From Gammaproteobacteria bacterium (GTDB lineage: Bacteria > Pseudomonadota > Gammaproteobacteria > GCA-002705445 > GCA-002716945): DNA of 64,000 bases. The DNA lies in contig JABIVC010000010.1 in the NCBI GenBank assembly GCA_018667355.1, forward strand, positions 1 to 64,000. Direction: 5' to 3'. The notes below the pieces were generated by a model. It had not been told where the DNA came from. It saw only the letters and a program-made list of their open reading frames with translations, and ran no database searches. Every line of letters starts with the position of its first letter. Position 1 is the first letter of the stretch. The position numbers and the translations under genes are program-made. Of this stretch, positions 42,757 to 51,636 are shown in pieces.

Positions 42757-43428
42757 TTATTTTACTGTATTAAACCCAAGAATTTCCCAGTTTTGCATAC
42801 CACCACGGTACCACTTGATTTTATCAGCAGGGTAGCCATATTTTAGTAAGCTCTTAATATTGTTTGGTGACTGACCACACCACATTCCATTGCAATACAT
42901 AACTAATGTTTTAGCATCGTTAAAATAGAATAATCCATTTTGCTCTTTAGCACCAAACTTTTCAGTCATGATTTCAGCAATTGATATTGGATCTGCTCCC
43001 TTAGCTTCACTTAAGTGAGTCCACGGAATATTTACTGCACCAGGAATCATACCTTTTGCAACCCAGTCAGGTGTTCTAGAGTCAATAACCATTATTTCAG
43101 ATCCATCAGGCATTTTTTGCCCTTTGCTCATCATAATCGCGTAATGTATTATTTCTTGTTCCCCAATTGTTTCAATCCCAGGCCTTAATTGCATTGGTTG
43201 AACACAAAATGGTGGACATGGCCTTGATGTTTTAGCAAACGCAGGGTTTACTGTATTTTTATTATTTTGATTTCTCATGAATTTCACATCACCACTACCA
43301 GCTGAAACTCCTATTTCTAATGAATTTGGACCGTCAGCTTTTGATATTGCTACTGGCTTATCAGCATATGCAGTAGAGAATGAAAGCATAGAAACTAAAA
43401 CAACACTTAATATTGATTTGATATTCAT
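42757..43428 (-). CDS. Periplasmic rhodanese-domain protein with CPPFC motif
   Basis: Signal peptide MNIKSILSVVLVSMLSFSTAYA; RPCPPFCVQPM; rhodanese DSRTPDWVAKGMIPGAVNIP and active loop YCNGMWCGQSP. AAGGGAGAAGAT before ATG 43428 supports this start over 43494. Confidence 0.88.
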   Translation of the reverse strand: MNIKSILSVVLVSMLSFSTAYADKPVAISKADGPNSLEIGVSAGSGDVKFMRNQNNKNTVNPAFAKTSRPCPPFCVQPMQLRPGIETIGEQEIIHYAIMMSKGQKMPDGSEIMVIDSRTPDWVAKGMIPGAVNIPWTHLSEAKGADPISIAEIMTEKFGAKEQNGLFYFNDAKTLVMYCNGMWCGQSPNNIKSLLKYGYPADKIKWYRGGMQNWEILGFNTVK

Positions 43429-43450
43429 ATCTTCTCCCTTTTTAGTATTA

Positions 43451-43606
43451 TTATTCACAATCTGGCTCTTCTTCGCTTGGCTTTTCTTCCTCATATATTA
43501 CCTGATCTAGACTAGATAGTTTTTGGTTATGATTCAATTCATAACTACCTAAATAGGTCGAGCTTATGGTGAATAAACCCATTAAAAATATTGTTACTAT
43601 TCTCAT
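43451..43606 (-). CDS. Unannotated 51-aa small secreted or membrane protein with acidic, Cys-containing tail
   Basis: MRIVTIFLMGLFTISSTYLGSYELNHNQKLSSLDQVIYEEEKPSEEEPDCE*; GAGG RBS 6 nt before the ATG; ends 22 nt before the rhodanese start. Confidence 0.75.
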   Translation of the reverse strand: MRIVTIFLMGLFTISSTYLGSYELNHNQKLSSLDQVIYEEEKPSEEEPDCE

Positions 43607-43750
43607 GTATTACCTCTATTTGAGTCATTGATAACCATACAGAGCCATCTTTATACCAATTCTACAGTATATGGGTATTTAAATGAACCTATTTATTATG
43701 AAATAGGCATTGGTTATTGTTGGTATTTGCAGGGTATTTTCAGTAAGGGG

Positions 43751-44593
43751 TTATATATCTAACCTGAACCCCCACATTTTTTTTGATTTCTTTTTCATAG
43801 TAAGATCAATTATAGTAGAGCTAGTAGATTCACTAATATCATTCATCAATATTATATTCCCATCAGAATTTGTTACAAAACTTGAGCCCCAAAACTTTAT
43901 AGTATTTTTATTATTACTTTCAACTCCAGTTCTATTTGCTATAACGATAGGAGTATTAATCATCAAACTATTTGCTGCAATTACACCCATCCATTTTTCT
44001 TTTTCATTGAGAAGTGTGATGGGTTTGTTGTTTTTATATGCATATCCTATAGAAGTAGGACATAAAATTATGTCAGCTCCTAATTTATTGATTTGTTGAT
44101 ATGACTCTGAGTGCCATTGATCCCAACAAATCATTAATCCAATCTTACAAATGCCAATATCAATGACTACGTATTTATTCTTTGATTCATTGAAATAATA
44201 TTTTTCCTGATAACATTCTTCGTTGGGTATATGCTTTTTTCTATATTTCCCAATAACAATACCTTTTGGCGATATTAATGCTGCAGAGTTATAAAATTTA
44301 TCTTTATTTTTCTCAAAAAAAGAAAATAGAAAAAAAATTTTTTTCTTCATGCATAGTTCAACCATTGTTTTGACTATTTTTGATGACATACTTATCGCTA
44401 GATTCTTATATTTAGAATTTTTGATAATTGGGAAATATTTTAAGTAAGAAAGTTCATGACTAATAACTATAGTAGGTTTATTTGTGACTTTAATGCCATC
44501 AATTTTCTTAATTAGATTATTTAAGTTTTCATCAATGTTATCACCGACTGGATATTGTAATATTACGATATTTAATTTTTTATTATCTTTCAT
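43751..44593 (-). CDS. aguB: Carbon-nitrogen hydrolase, probable N-carbamoylputrescine amidase
   Basis: Nitrilase fold with putative E/K/C triad (HELSYLKYFP, KYRKKHIP, MICWDQWHSE); 4-nt overlap with the aguA-like gene. Confidence 0.82.
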   Translation of the reverse strand: MKDNKKLNIVILQYPVGDNIDENLNNLIKKIDGIKVTNKPTIVISHELSYLKYFPIIKNSKYKNLAISMSSKIVKTMVELCMKKKIFFLFSFFEKNKDKFYNSAALISPKGIVIGKYRKKHIPNEECYQEKYYFNESKNKYVVIDIGICKIGLMICWDQWHSESYQQINKLGADIILCPTSIGYAYKNNKPITLLNEKEKWMGVIAANSLMINTPIVIANRTGVESNNKNTIKFWGSSFVTNSDGNIILMNDISESTSSTIIDLTMKKKSKKMWGFRLDI

Positions 44594-45612
44594 AATATGA
44601 AATTATTACTACAACAATGCAGGCCTCCAAATTCATTTAACAATGCAGTTGATTCTAAAAAGAAAATAACATGATTTGGAAATAACCCTTTTATATTCTG
44701 CTTCTTATCTTTACCAGTATTTTTGTTTACTGGAATAATTATTAGATCTCCAACTTCTATATAGTTCAAGTAAGAGAATGGTAAGATATCTCCATCAAGA
44801 GATTTAACGATATCTTTGATATCATGATTGACAGCGATCATGGAGTCAATATTATTTGATTTTATAATAATTTCTTCTAATTGTTTCTTTAATTCTTTCA
44901 AGGTTTTATAGTCTGGATGTTTTTTATCATTTGTAGCCATGTATAAAATAGTATTATCATCTTTAAAACGCACAAGATTATCTATATGTCCATCAGTATC
45001 GTCCCCAGTTAATTCTTGTACATTTACAAAATAATAGTTACCATTTATTTTTTTATCAAAAACAGATTTTATTTTACTTTCAATAGTATTCCACGATAAC
45101 GAATTATGTTTAATTATAGAATTTTTATTAAATATATAATCATTATTTGAGTTGATAATATTTCCTCCCTCTATTATTACTTCATTAATCAAGTATTTAT
45201 GATTTAATGAATATCTTTTAATGACATCATTAAAAAACATTTTATCATTATAGTGGTTATACTTGTTACCATACCCGTTGTAACCATGGTTAATTACTCC
45301 TGAATTTGATATTTTAGGCCCATAATCCCGAATCCAGATATCATCAAAGTTATATTCATAAAAAGTTATAAATTTATTATAATCAATATGAATATCAGAT
45401 AACTTATAGTTAGCTTCATATAGATTATTTTCAATATTTATATTTTTATGATGTATTAAGATAATCATATATCGGTTAGAAACAGCTATATTGATAATTT
45501 CATAATAAATTCTAATTAAATCATGCCAAAATATTTTATCCCTATATATGCTTGGCCATACTATCATCAGAGTATTTGTATCTTTGTCAATTATAAAGCT
45601 TTCTTTGGCCAT
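44590..45612 (-). CDS. aguA: Agmatine deiminase (PPAD_porph family)
   Basis: DIWIRDYGP, EGGNI, TGDDTDGHIDNLVRF, ILPFSYLNYIEV, GGLHC. Confidence 0.86.
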   Translation of the reverse strand: MAKESFIIDKDTNTLMIVWPSIYRDKIFWHDLIRIYYEIINIAVSNRYMIILIHHKNINIENNLYEANYKLSDIHIDYNKFITFYEYNFDDIWIRDYGPKISNSGVINHGYNGYGNKYNHYNDKMFFNDVIKRYSLNHKYLINEVIIEGGNIINSNNDYIFNKNSIIKHNSLSWNTIESKIKSVFDKKINGNYYFVNVQELTGDDTDGHIDNLVRFKDDNTILYMATNDKKHPDYKTLKELKKQLEEIIIKSNNIDSMIAVNHDIKDIVKSLDGDILPFSYLNYIEVGDLIIIPVNKNTGKDKKQNIKGLFPNHVIFFLESTALLNEFGGLHCCSNNFIL

Positions 45613-45652
45613 AGTTATTTTTTTAACTTACTCAATGTGTTATAATTTTGTC

Positions 45653-46900
45653 ATGCGATTGTTACTAGCATATAGGTTTTTGCGGTCGAAACATAATTCT
45701 AGTTTCATAAATATCATATCAAAAATTTCGGTTCTAGGTATAATTCTCGGAATTTCTATCCTCATAACTGTTATATCTGTAATGAATGGTTTTGAGCATG
45801 AATTAAAAGAAAAAGTTCTTGGATTTACATCTCATGTGACAGCTTTCAAGAGTCAGGATAATTCATCAAACTCATTAGAAGAATTTGAAAATCTCAAGTT
45901 GAAAAAACATATTTTGGGATATTCTCCATATATTGAAAAAGAAATACTATTGTCCTCAGAATCAGGAACCGCAAATGCTTTTTTTAGGGCAGTGAATCCT
46001 ATGCTTGAAAAAGATGTGGGCATGATTCACAAGAATATGATTTTTGGGAGTTATACTCAATTGAATGATGACAAGAATAATATTTTAATTGGATCTGGTA
46101 TAGCGTCTAAGTTAGCTGTTAACGTTGGTGATGTTATAGAAGTATATGCTTATTTCAAGTCTAATAACTCAACTAAACTTTTCCCCTTCAAGGAAAATTA
46201 TTTTGTAGTTGGTGTTTTTGATGCGGGTATATATGAGTATAATAATGCTTATACATTTATAAATCTAAATAGCTTTCTGAATAATCTTAAAAATAATAAC
46301 AAAAATCATATAACTTTTGATTCAATAAGAATAAGGCTTCAAAACCCTTTGAATGCGTTTTCATTCGCAACAATATTTAATAAAAACCAAGATAAGTATT
46401 ATGCGCAAGATTGGAGTTATACTCATCAAGCATTGTTCACAGCAATTAGTAATGAAAAGAGGGTGATGTTTATAATATTAATGTTAATAGTAGCTATAGC
46501 GGCTTTTAATATTATTTCTTCACTTCTAATGCTTGTAATGAGTAAAGAAAAAGAGATATCAATCTTGTTGGTTTTAGGAGCAAAACAGAGAGATATAATT
46601 TTAATTTTTTTATATCAAGGTTTAATTTTAGGGATGATTGGTATTGTATTTGGTGTTGTGTTTGGAATACTTCTATCTAGTAATATTGATGCAGTTATAC
46701 TATTCATAGAAAGTTTATTTAATATAAATCTAATGCCTGTTGAAATATATCATTTAAGTAAAATCCCATCAATTATCGATTATAATAATATCCTGTTCAT
46801 AATAATATATACTTTTATTCTAACTTTAATCTCAGCAATTTATCCTGCATTAAAAGCATCTGGAATTAATCCTGCAACTATATTCAGAGGTAATAATTAA
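45653..46900 (+). CDS. lolC: Lipoprotein-releasing ABC transporter permease (LolC/LolE/LolF family)
   Basis: MRLLLAYRFLRSK..., ILGISILITVISVMNGFEHELKEKVLG; FtsX domain. True start ATG 45653. Confidence 0.9.
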   Translation: MRLLLAYRFLRSKHNSSFINIISKISVLGIILGISILITVISVMNGFEHELKEKVLGFTSHVTAFKSQDNSSNSLEEFENLKLKKHILGYSPYIEKEILLSSESGTANAFFRAVNPMLEKDVGMIHKNMIFGSYTQLNDDKNNILIGSGIASKLAVNVGDVIEVYAYFKSNNSTKLFPFKENYFVVGVFDAGIYEYNNAYTFINLNSFLNNLKNNNKNHITFDSIRIRLQNPLNAFSFATIFNKNQDKYYAQDWSYTHQALFTAISNEKRVMFIILMLIVAIAAFNIISSLLMLVMSKEKEISILLVLGAKQRDIILIFLYQGLILGMIGIVFGVVFGILLSSNIDAVILFIESLFNINLMPVEIYHLSKIPSIIDYNNILFIIIYTFILTLISAIYPALKASGINPATIFRGNN

Positions 46901-46901
46901 A

Positions 46902-47570
46902 ATGCTCAAATGTAAAAGCATTAATAAATATTTTAATTTGAATCATTCAGATGATAAAGCCCATGTTCTTGATAATATTAATTTAAATATTACTGACGGC
47001 CAAATTGTTGCTTTAAAAGGACCATCTGGTAGCGGGAAAAGTACTTTGCTGAATTTAATAGCAGGTTTAGATAAACCTTCTTATGGAGAAATAATACTAA
47101 ATAATATTGATATCAATAAACTCGACATTAATAAATTATCAACTTTTAGGAATCTTAATATTGGAATTGTTTTTCAATTTTTTAATCTAATTAACGATCT
47201 AACAATATTAGAAAATATTTCATTGCCCTTATTATTAAGAGGTGTTAACAAGAAAACTGCTGAAAATAAAGCTAAAATTATAATAGATGACCTCAATTTA
47301 CTTAATCGTATTAATTATAAAACAAATTTATTATCAGGTGGTGAATGTCAAAGAGTTGCTATTGCAAGAGCATTGATAATGAAACCTAAAATTATATTAG
47401 CTGATGAACCAACAGGAAACCTGGACGCTGTTAATTCAGAAAATGTTATGGAACAACTGATAGGTAATTGTAAAAATTACAACACTTCTTTACTAATGGT
47501 CACTCATGATGAAAGTTTATTGCCCAGATTTGATAACATACTTACTTTAGATTCTGGGAAAATAGTATAA
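46902..47570 (+). CDS. lolD: Lipoprotein-releasing ABC transporter ATP-binding protein
   Basis: GPSGSGKSTLLNLIAGLDKPS, LSGGECQRVAIARAL, LADEPTGNLD. Confidence 0.93.
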   Translation: MLKCKSINKYFNLNHSDDKAHVLDNINLNITDGQIVALKGPSGSGKSTLLNLIAGLDKPSYGEIILNNIDINKLDINKLSTFRNLNIGIVFQFFNLINDLTILENISLPLLLRGVNKKTAENKAKIIIDDLNLLNRINYKTNLLSGGECQRVAIARALIMKPKIILADEPTGNLDAVNSENVMEQLIGNCKNYNTSLLMVTHDESLLPRFDNILTLDSGKIV

Positions 47571-48074
47571 TTATTTTACTCTATTCTTCAAACGCCTGTA
47601 TGCATGTAATCTCCATAGAATATGCATAATGTAATAACCTAGAATACTCGATACGACTCCTATGATTAGTGTGCCAACTATTAAAGGTTCCCATATATTA
47701 CCCATAGCACTCATAATCCACTCCGTATTTAATTCGAACTCTTTATATACTGGCTCAAGATTTAAAACATAGTTTCCAAAGAGATATGCAAAATACATCA
47801 TAGGCGGCATTGTAATAGGATTACTAATCCATACACCTGCCACTGAGAGTGGAAGATTTGCTCTAAACAGTATTGCACAATATGCGGCTGGTATCATCTG
47901 AAAAAACATTGGCATCCAACCCCAAAAAATACCGATAACAACACCTCTACAGAATGGTATTCTATTAAACCGCCATAGATCTTCATGAAATAATGCATTA
48001 CCCAAGAAACTCAAAAACTTATAATCTTTGACTATATCTTTATTGGGTGTATATTTTTTAAAAAACTTTTTCAT
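47571..48074 (-). CDS. DUF2062 domain membrane protein
   Basis: GNALFHEDLWRFNRIPFCRGVVIGIFWGWMPMFFQM...ISNPITMPPMMYFAY. Confidence 0.85.
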   Translation of the reverse strand: MKKFFKKYTPNKDIVKDYKFLSFLGNALFHEDLWRFNRIPFCRGVVIGIFWGWMPMFFQMIPAAYCAILFRANLPLSVAGVWISNPITMPPMMYFAYLFGNYVLNLEPVYKEFELNTEWIMSAMGNIWEPLIVGTLIIGVVSSILGYYIMHILWRLHAYRRLKNRVK

Positions 48075-48171
48075 ATGTTATAGTAACTGTAATAAAAATA
48101 GATATTTTTCATTCAAAATGTATTAATATCATATACTACTACATATCTTTCACTTTTTTGTTAAATTAAAT

Positions 48172-49938
48172 ATGCAAAAACCAGATAATTCCAAACTCAA
48201 GTCTAGTTTATATCTTAGATTATTAGGCTATACCTTTAGATACAAGATTGTCTTCGCATTTTCAGTATTAGCAATGGCTATGTTTGCAGTGACAGATACT
48301 GCTTTTGCAGCATTAATTAAACCATTATTAGATGGAAGTTTTGTAGAAAAAGATCCTGACACAATTAGGTTATTCCCTTTTATACTTATAGGCCTTTTTC
48401 TATTGAGAAGTGTATCAGGTTTTATATCTACATATGGAATTTCTTGGGTTGGCAGGAATGTAGTTAAGACAATACGTCAAGAAATGTTTGAAAAACTCGT
48501 ACATATGCCTACCAAAACATATGATTTTGCATCTTCTGGCGAACTATTATCCAAACTTACTTACGATACAGAACAAGTTGCTGAAGCGGCTACCAAAGCT
48601 ATAACAGTTCTGGTCAGAGATGGTTTGACAGTAATTGGTTTATTAGGACTAATGTTTTATCAAAGTTTTATCTTATCCATTGGCTTATTTGTTATAGGAC
48701 CAGTAATAGCAATATTTATAAAAGTAATGAGTGTTCGATTTAGGGATGCAAGTAGACATATACAGGAATCAATGGGTTTTATTACAAATGTAGTAGAAGA
48801 ACTAATAGCTGGGCATAGAGTGGTAAAAATATTTGGAGGAGAGAAGAGTGAAAAAAATTCATTTGAAAATGTAAATGATAATAATAAAGAAAGACATTTA
48901 AAGTTAGCTCTAATTCAAGGAATAAGCATACCTTTAGTTCAGTTTATAGTAGCACTGTTCTTATCAGGAGTGATTTATTTTGTAACATCTGATGAATATC
49001 TTGAAGTAATTTCTGTTGGAACATTTATGTCATTTATTACAGCAATGATATTAATATTTGCCCCAATAAAAAGATTAGCTGAAATCAATGTTGTATTACA
49101 AAGAGGATTAGCTGCTAGTGAATCAGTATTTAAGCTTTTAGATTCTCAGTCTGAAGTTGATAGAAACAATAATAATTTTAATAAAATATTTTCTCGAGAT
49201 TTTGAGACTATTAGTTTTAATAAAATTAACTTTTCTTATTATGACAATAATAATCTTGTGTTAAATAATATTAATTTCTCAATTCCAAAGGGGACTACAT
49301 GCGCTATTGTAGGAAAATCTGGTAGCGGAAAATCCACGCTCATAAATCTATTACCAAGATTCTATGATATTAAGGATGGAAGCATTTGCATAGATAGTGA
49401 CAATATTAGTACTTTTTCATTAAAAGAGCTCAGAGGAATGATTGCTTATGTTGGACAAGATCTAACATTATTTAATGATTCAATAAGAAATAATATTGCT
49501 TACGGAGCTTTGGAAAATAAATCTCTTGATGATATTAGATATGCTGCTAAAAGCGCGAATGCATCAGATTTTATAAATAATCTTGACCAAGGGTACGATA
49601 CATTTGTTGGTGATAATGGAGTACTGCTATCTGGCGGACAAAGACAGAGGATTGCAATAGCTCGTGCAATCTTAAAAGATGCACCTATACTTTTATTAGA
49701 TGAAGCTACCAGTTCATTAGACTCTGAGTCTGAAAAGCTTATACAAAATGCCCTCATAGAATTACAAAAGAATAGGACAACGATAGTTATTGCACATCGC
49801 CTATCAACAATTGAAAAAGCAGACCAAATTATTGTTTTAGATTCTGGAAGCATTAGGGAAGTTGGAAAACATTCTGATCTTATAAGTAAAAATGGACTGT
49901 ATGCAAAATTACATAAAATACAATTCCCTGATTTATAA
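48172..49938 (+). CDS. msbA: Lipid A export ATP-binding/permease protein
   Basis: Type IV ABC exporter; GKSGSGKSTLINLLPRFYD, LSGGQRQRIAIARA; next to lpxK. Confidence 0.94.
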   Translation: MQKPDNSKLKSSLYLRLLGYTFRYKIVFAFSVLAMAMFAVTDTAFAALIKPLLDGSFVEKDPDTIRLFPFILIGLFLLRSVSGFISTYGISWVGRNVVKTIRQEMFEKLVHMPTKTYDFASSGELLSKLTYDTEQVAEAATKAITVLVRDGLTVIGLLGLMFYQSFILSIGLFVIGPVIAIFIKVMSVRFRDASRHIQESMGFITNVVEELIAGHRVVKIFGGEKSEKNSFENVNDNNKERHLKLALIQGISIPLVQFIVALFLSGVIYFVTSDEYLEVISVGTFMSFITAMILIFAPIKRLAEINVVLQRGLAASESVFKLLDSQSEVDRNNNNFNKIFSRDFETISFNKINFSYYDNNNLVLNNINFSIPKGTTCAIVGKSGSGKSTLINLLPRFYDIKDGSICIDSDNISTFSLKELRGMIAYVGQDLTLFNDSIRNNIAYGALENKSLDDIRYAAKSANASDFINNLDQGYDTFVGDNGVLLSGGQRQRIAIARAILKDAPILLLDEATSSLDSESEKLIQNALIELQKNRTTIVIAHRLSTIEKADQIIVLDSGSIREVGKHSDLISKNGLYAKLHKIQFPDL

Positions 49939-50927
49939 TGGAGAAATTTCTAAATAATATTTGGTATTCATCGTTTAATTTATTTAGCTTTTTACTTCTT
50001 CCGATTTCACTGATTTATTTATTTGTAATTTCTTTACGATCATATCTGTACCAGTTGGGAATATTCAAGATTAATAAATTTAATATTCCAATTATAATTG
50101 TAGGTAATATATCTATTGGTGGCTCCGGTAAAACACCATTTTGTATTTGGCTGGCAAAGTATTTAATGTCTAAAAATCTTGAAGTAGGGATAATTTCGTC
50201 TGGTTATAAAGGCTCTTCAGTTAAACCTATTATAGTCAAAAAAAACTCTGACCCACTTCTTGTTGGCGATGAATCTTTACTTTTATTTGAAAAAACACAA
50301 GCTAAGGTTGTAAGCTCCGGGAATAGAGTTAAAGCAACAGAATATTTGATAAACTCTTTTCAAGTTGACGTGATAATTCATGATGATGGAATCCAGCATT
50401 ATGCTTTAGCTAGGGATTATGAAATCATTTTAGTCGACAACAATAAACTTTTTGGAAATGGTTTTTTACTTCCTTCTGGTCCATTACGTGAACCGAAGTC
50501 TCGTCTTAAAAAAGCAAATATAACTGCGAGGACTAATATTAATAATGATGATATTTATTCAGTAAGATCCGAGAATCAAGGTGTTCGAAATATACTTACT
50601 AATGAAGTAAAAAGTCTTAATGACTTCAAAGACAAAGAAATACATTTAGTGACTGGCATAGCATCTATTGAAAATATCACAGCAGAACTAGATAATCACA
50701 AGATAAATTATACCTCACATAAGTACAATGATCATTATAAATTTACTGGAAATGAATTTAACTCACTCAATAACGCGCCAATCTTTCTTACCTCTAAAGA
50801 TTATGTTAAGTTACATAAACTAGATAATAAAAATATTTGGGTTTTACTTCATGAAGTTGTTCCTAATGATTTATTCATAAAAAAAATTAACAAGGACTTA
50901 TCGAAAATCTTAAAATATGAAAACTAG
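49938..50927 (+). CDS. lpxK: Tetraacyldisaccharide 4'-kinase
   Basis: VGNISIGGSGKTPF Walker A, DDGIQHYALARDYEI. Confidence 0.94.
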   Translation: MEKFLNNIWYSSFNLFSFLLLPISLIYLFVISLRSYLYQLGIFKINKFNIPIIIVGNISIGGSGKTPFCIWLAKYLMSKNLEVGIISSGYKGSSVKPIIVKKNSDPLLVGDESLLLFEKTQAKVVSSGNRVKATEYLINSFQVDVIIHDDGIQHYALARDYEIILVDNNKLFGNGFLLPSGPLREPKSRLKKANITARTNINNDDIYSVRSENQGVRNILTNEVKSLNDFKDKEIHLVTGIASIENITAELDNHKINYTSHKYNDHYKFTGNEFNSLNNAPIFLTSKDYVKLHKLDNKNIWVLLHEVVPNDLFIKKINKDLSKILKYEN

Positions 50928-51636
50928 AATTATAATACCAGCAAGACTTAAGTCAACTAGGTTTCCTAATAAACTTATAAAAGTTTTTAATGGAAAAACT
51001 TTGATTGAACATGTTTGTTTAAGAGCTAAAAAACTAAAGTATGATTCACTCATAGTAGCTACAGACAGTTTAAAGATAAAAAAAATAATAGATGATATTG
51101 GAGTTCAGACATGGTTTTGTACAAAAAAATATTCATGCGGAACTGAGAGGATAGCTAGCTTATGCGCTGACTTAAAATTTAATAAAAATGATATTGTTAT
51201 TAATATTCAGGGTGATGAGTATAATTTCCCACTAAGTGCTGTCAACAAGGTCATCGCTGATTTAAAAATCTCTAAAAAAAGTATCGTTTCTACGGTTGTC
51301 TGCAATACTAAAGACAAGAAGCTGATTGCGAATAAAGACTCTGTGAAAGTAGTGACTGATATAAATGATAATGCTCTCTATTTTTCTCGACTACCAATAC
51401 CTTACAATTCTAATGAATCTTATTCTCTGCACTTAGGAATATATGGTTACAAAGTTAGCTTGCTCAATATACATGATTCACTTTCTAATTCAAAGTATGA
51501 AGTATCTGAGAGTCTCGAGCAACTGAAATTTATATATAATAATATTCCTGTACACTGTGTTAAAATTAAGAGCCATAATTCGATTAGTATTAATTCTATT
51601 AATGATTTAAAATTAGTAACAACGAGTATTAAATGA
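50917..51636 (+). CDS. kdsB: 3-deoxy-manno-octulosonate cytidylyltransferase
   Basis: IIPARLKSTRFPNK, NIQGDEYNFP, LHLGIYGYK. Confidence 0.93.
   Translation: MKTRIIIPARLKSTRFPNKLIKVFNGKTLIEHVCLRAKKLKYDSLIVATDSLKIKKIIDDIGVQTWFCTKKYSCGTERIASLCADLKFNKNDIVINIQGDEYNFPLSAVNKVIADLKISKKSIVSTVVCNTKDKKLIANKDSVKVVTDINDNALYFSRLPIPYNSNESYSLHLGIYGYKVSLLNIHDSLSNSKYEVSESLEQLKFIYNNIPVHCVKIKSHNSISINSINDLKLVTTSIK

Noticed and set aside
43277-43510. 77-aa plus-strand ORF opposite the rhodanese and sORF
   Set aside because: Antisense of the rhodanese N-terminus and the sORF, whose frame has a better RBS and signal peptide
43607-43750. Three GGTATTT repeats and a 7-bp AT-rich hairpin (CCTATTT/AAATAGG) in the gap between the aguB-like gene and the sORF
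   Set aside because: Short AT-rich motifs with irregular spacing; expected by chance at this composition
43710-44099. 129-aa plus-strand ORF opposite the aguB-like gene
   Set aside because: Hydrophobic shadow ORF of a conserved nitrilase-family gene
45548-45652. N-terminal extension of LolC in the ORF track
   Set aside because: Overlaps aguA on the other strand and carries the -10 box; ATG 45653 gives the normal LolC N-terminus
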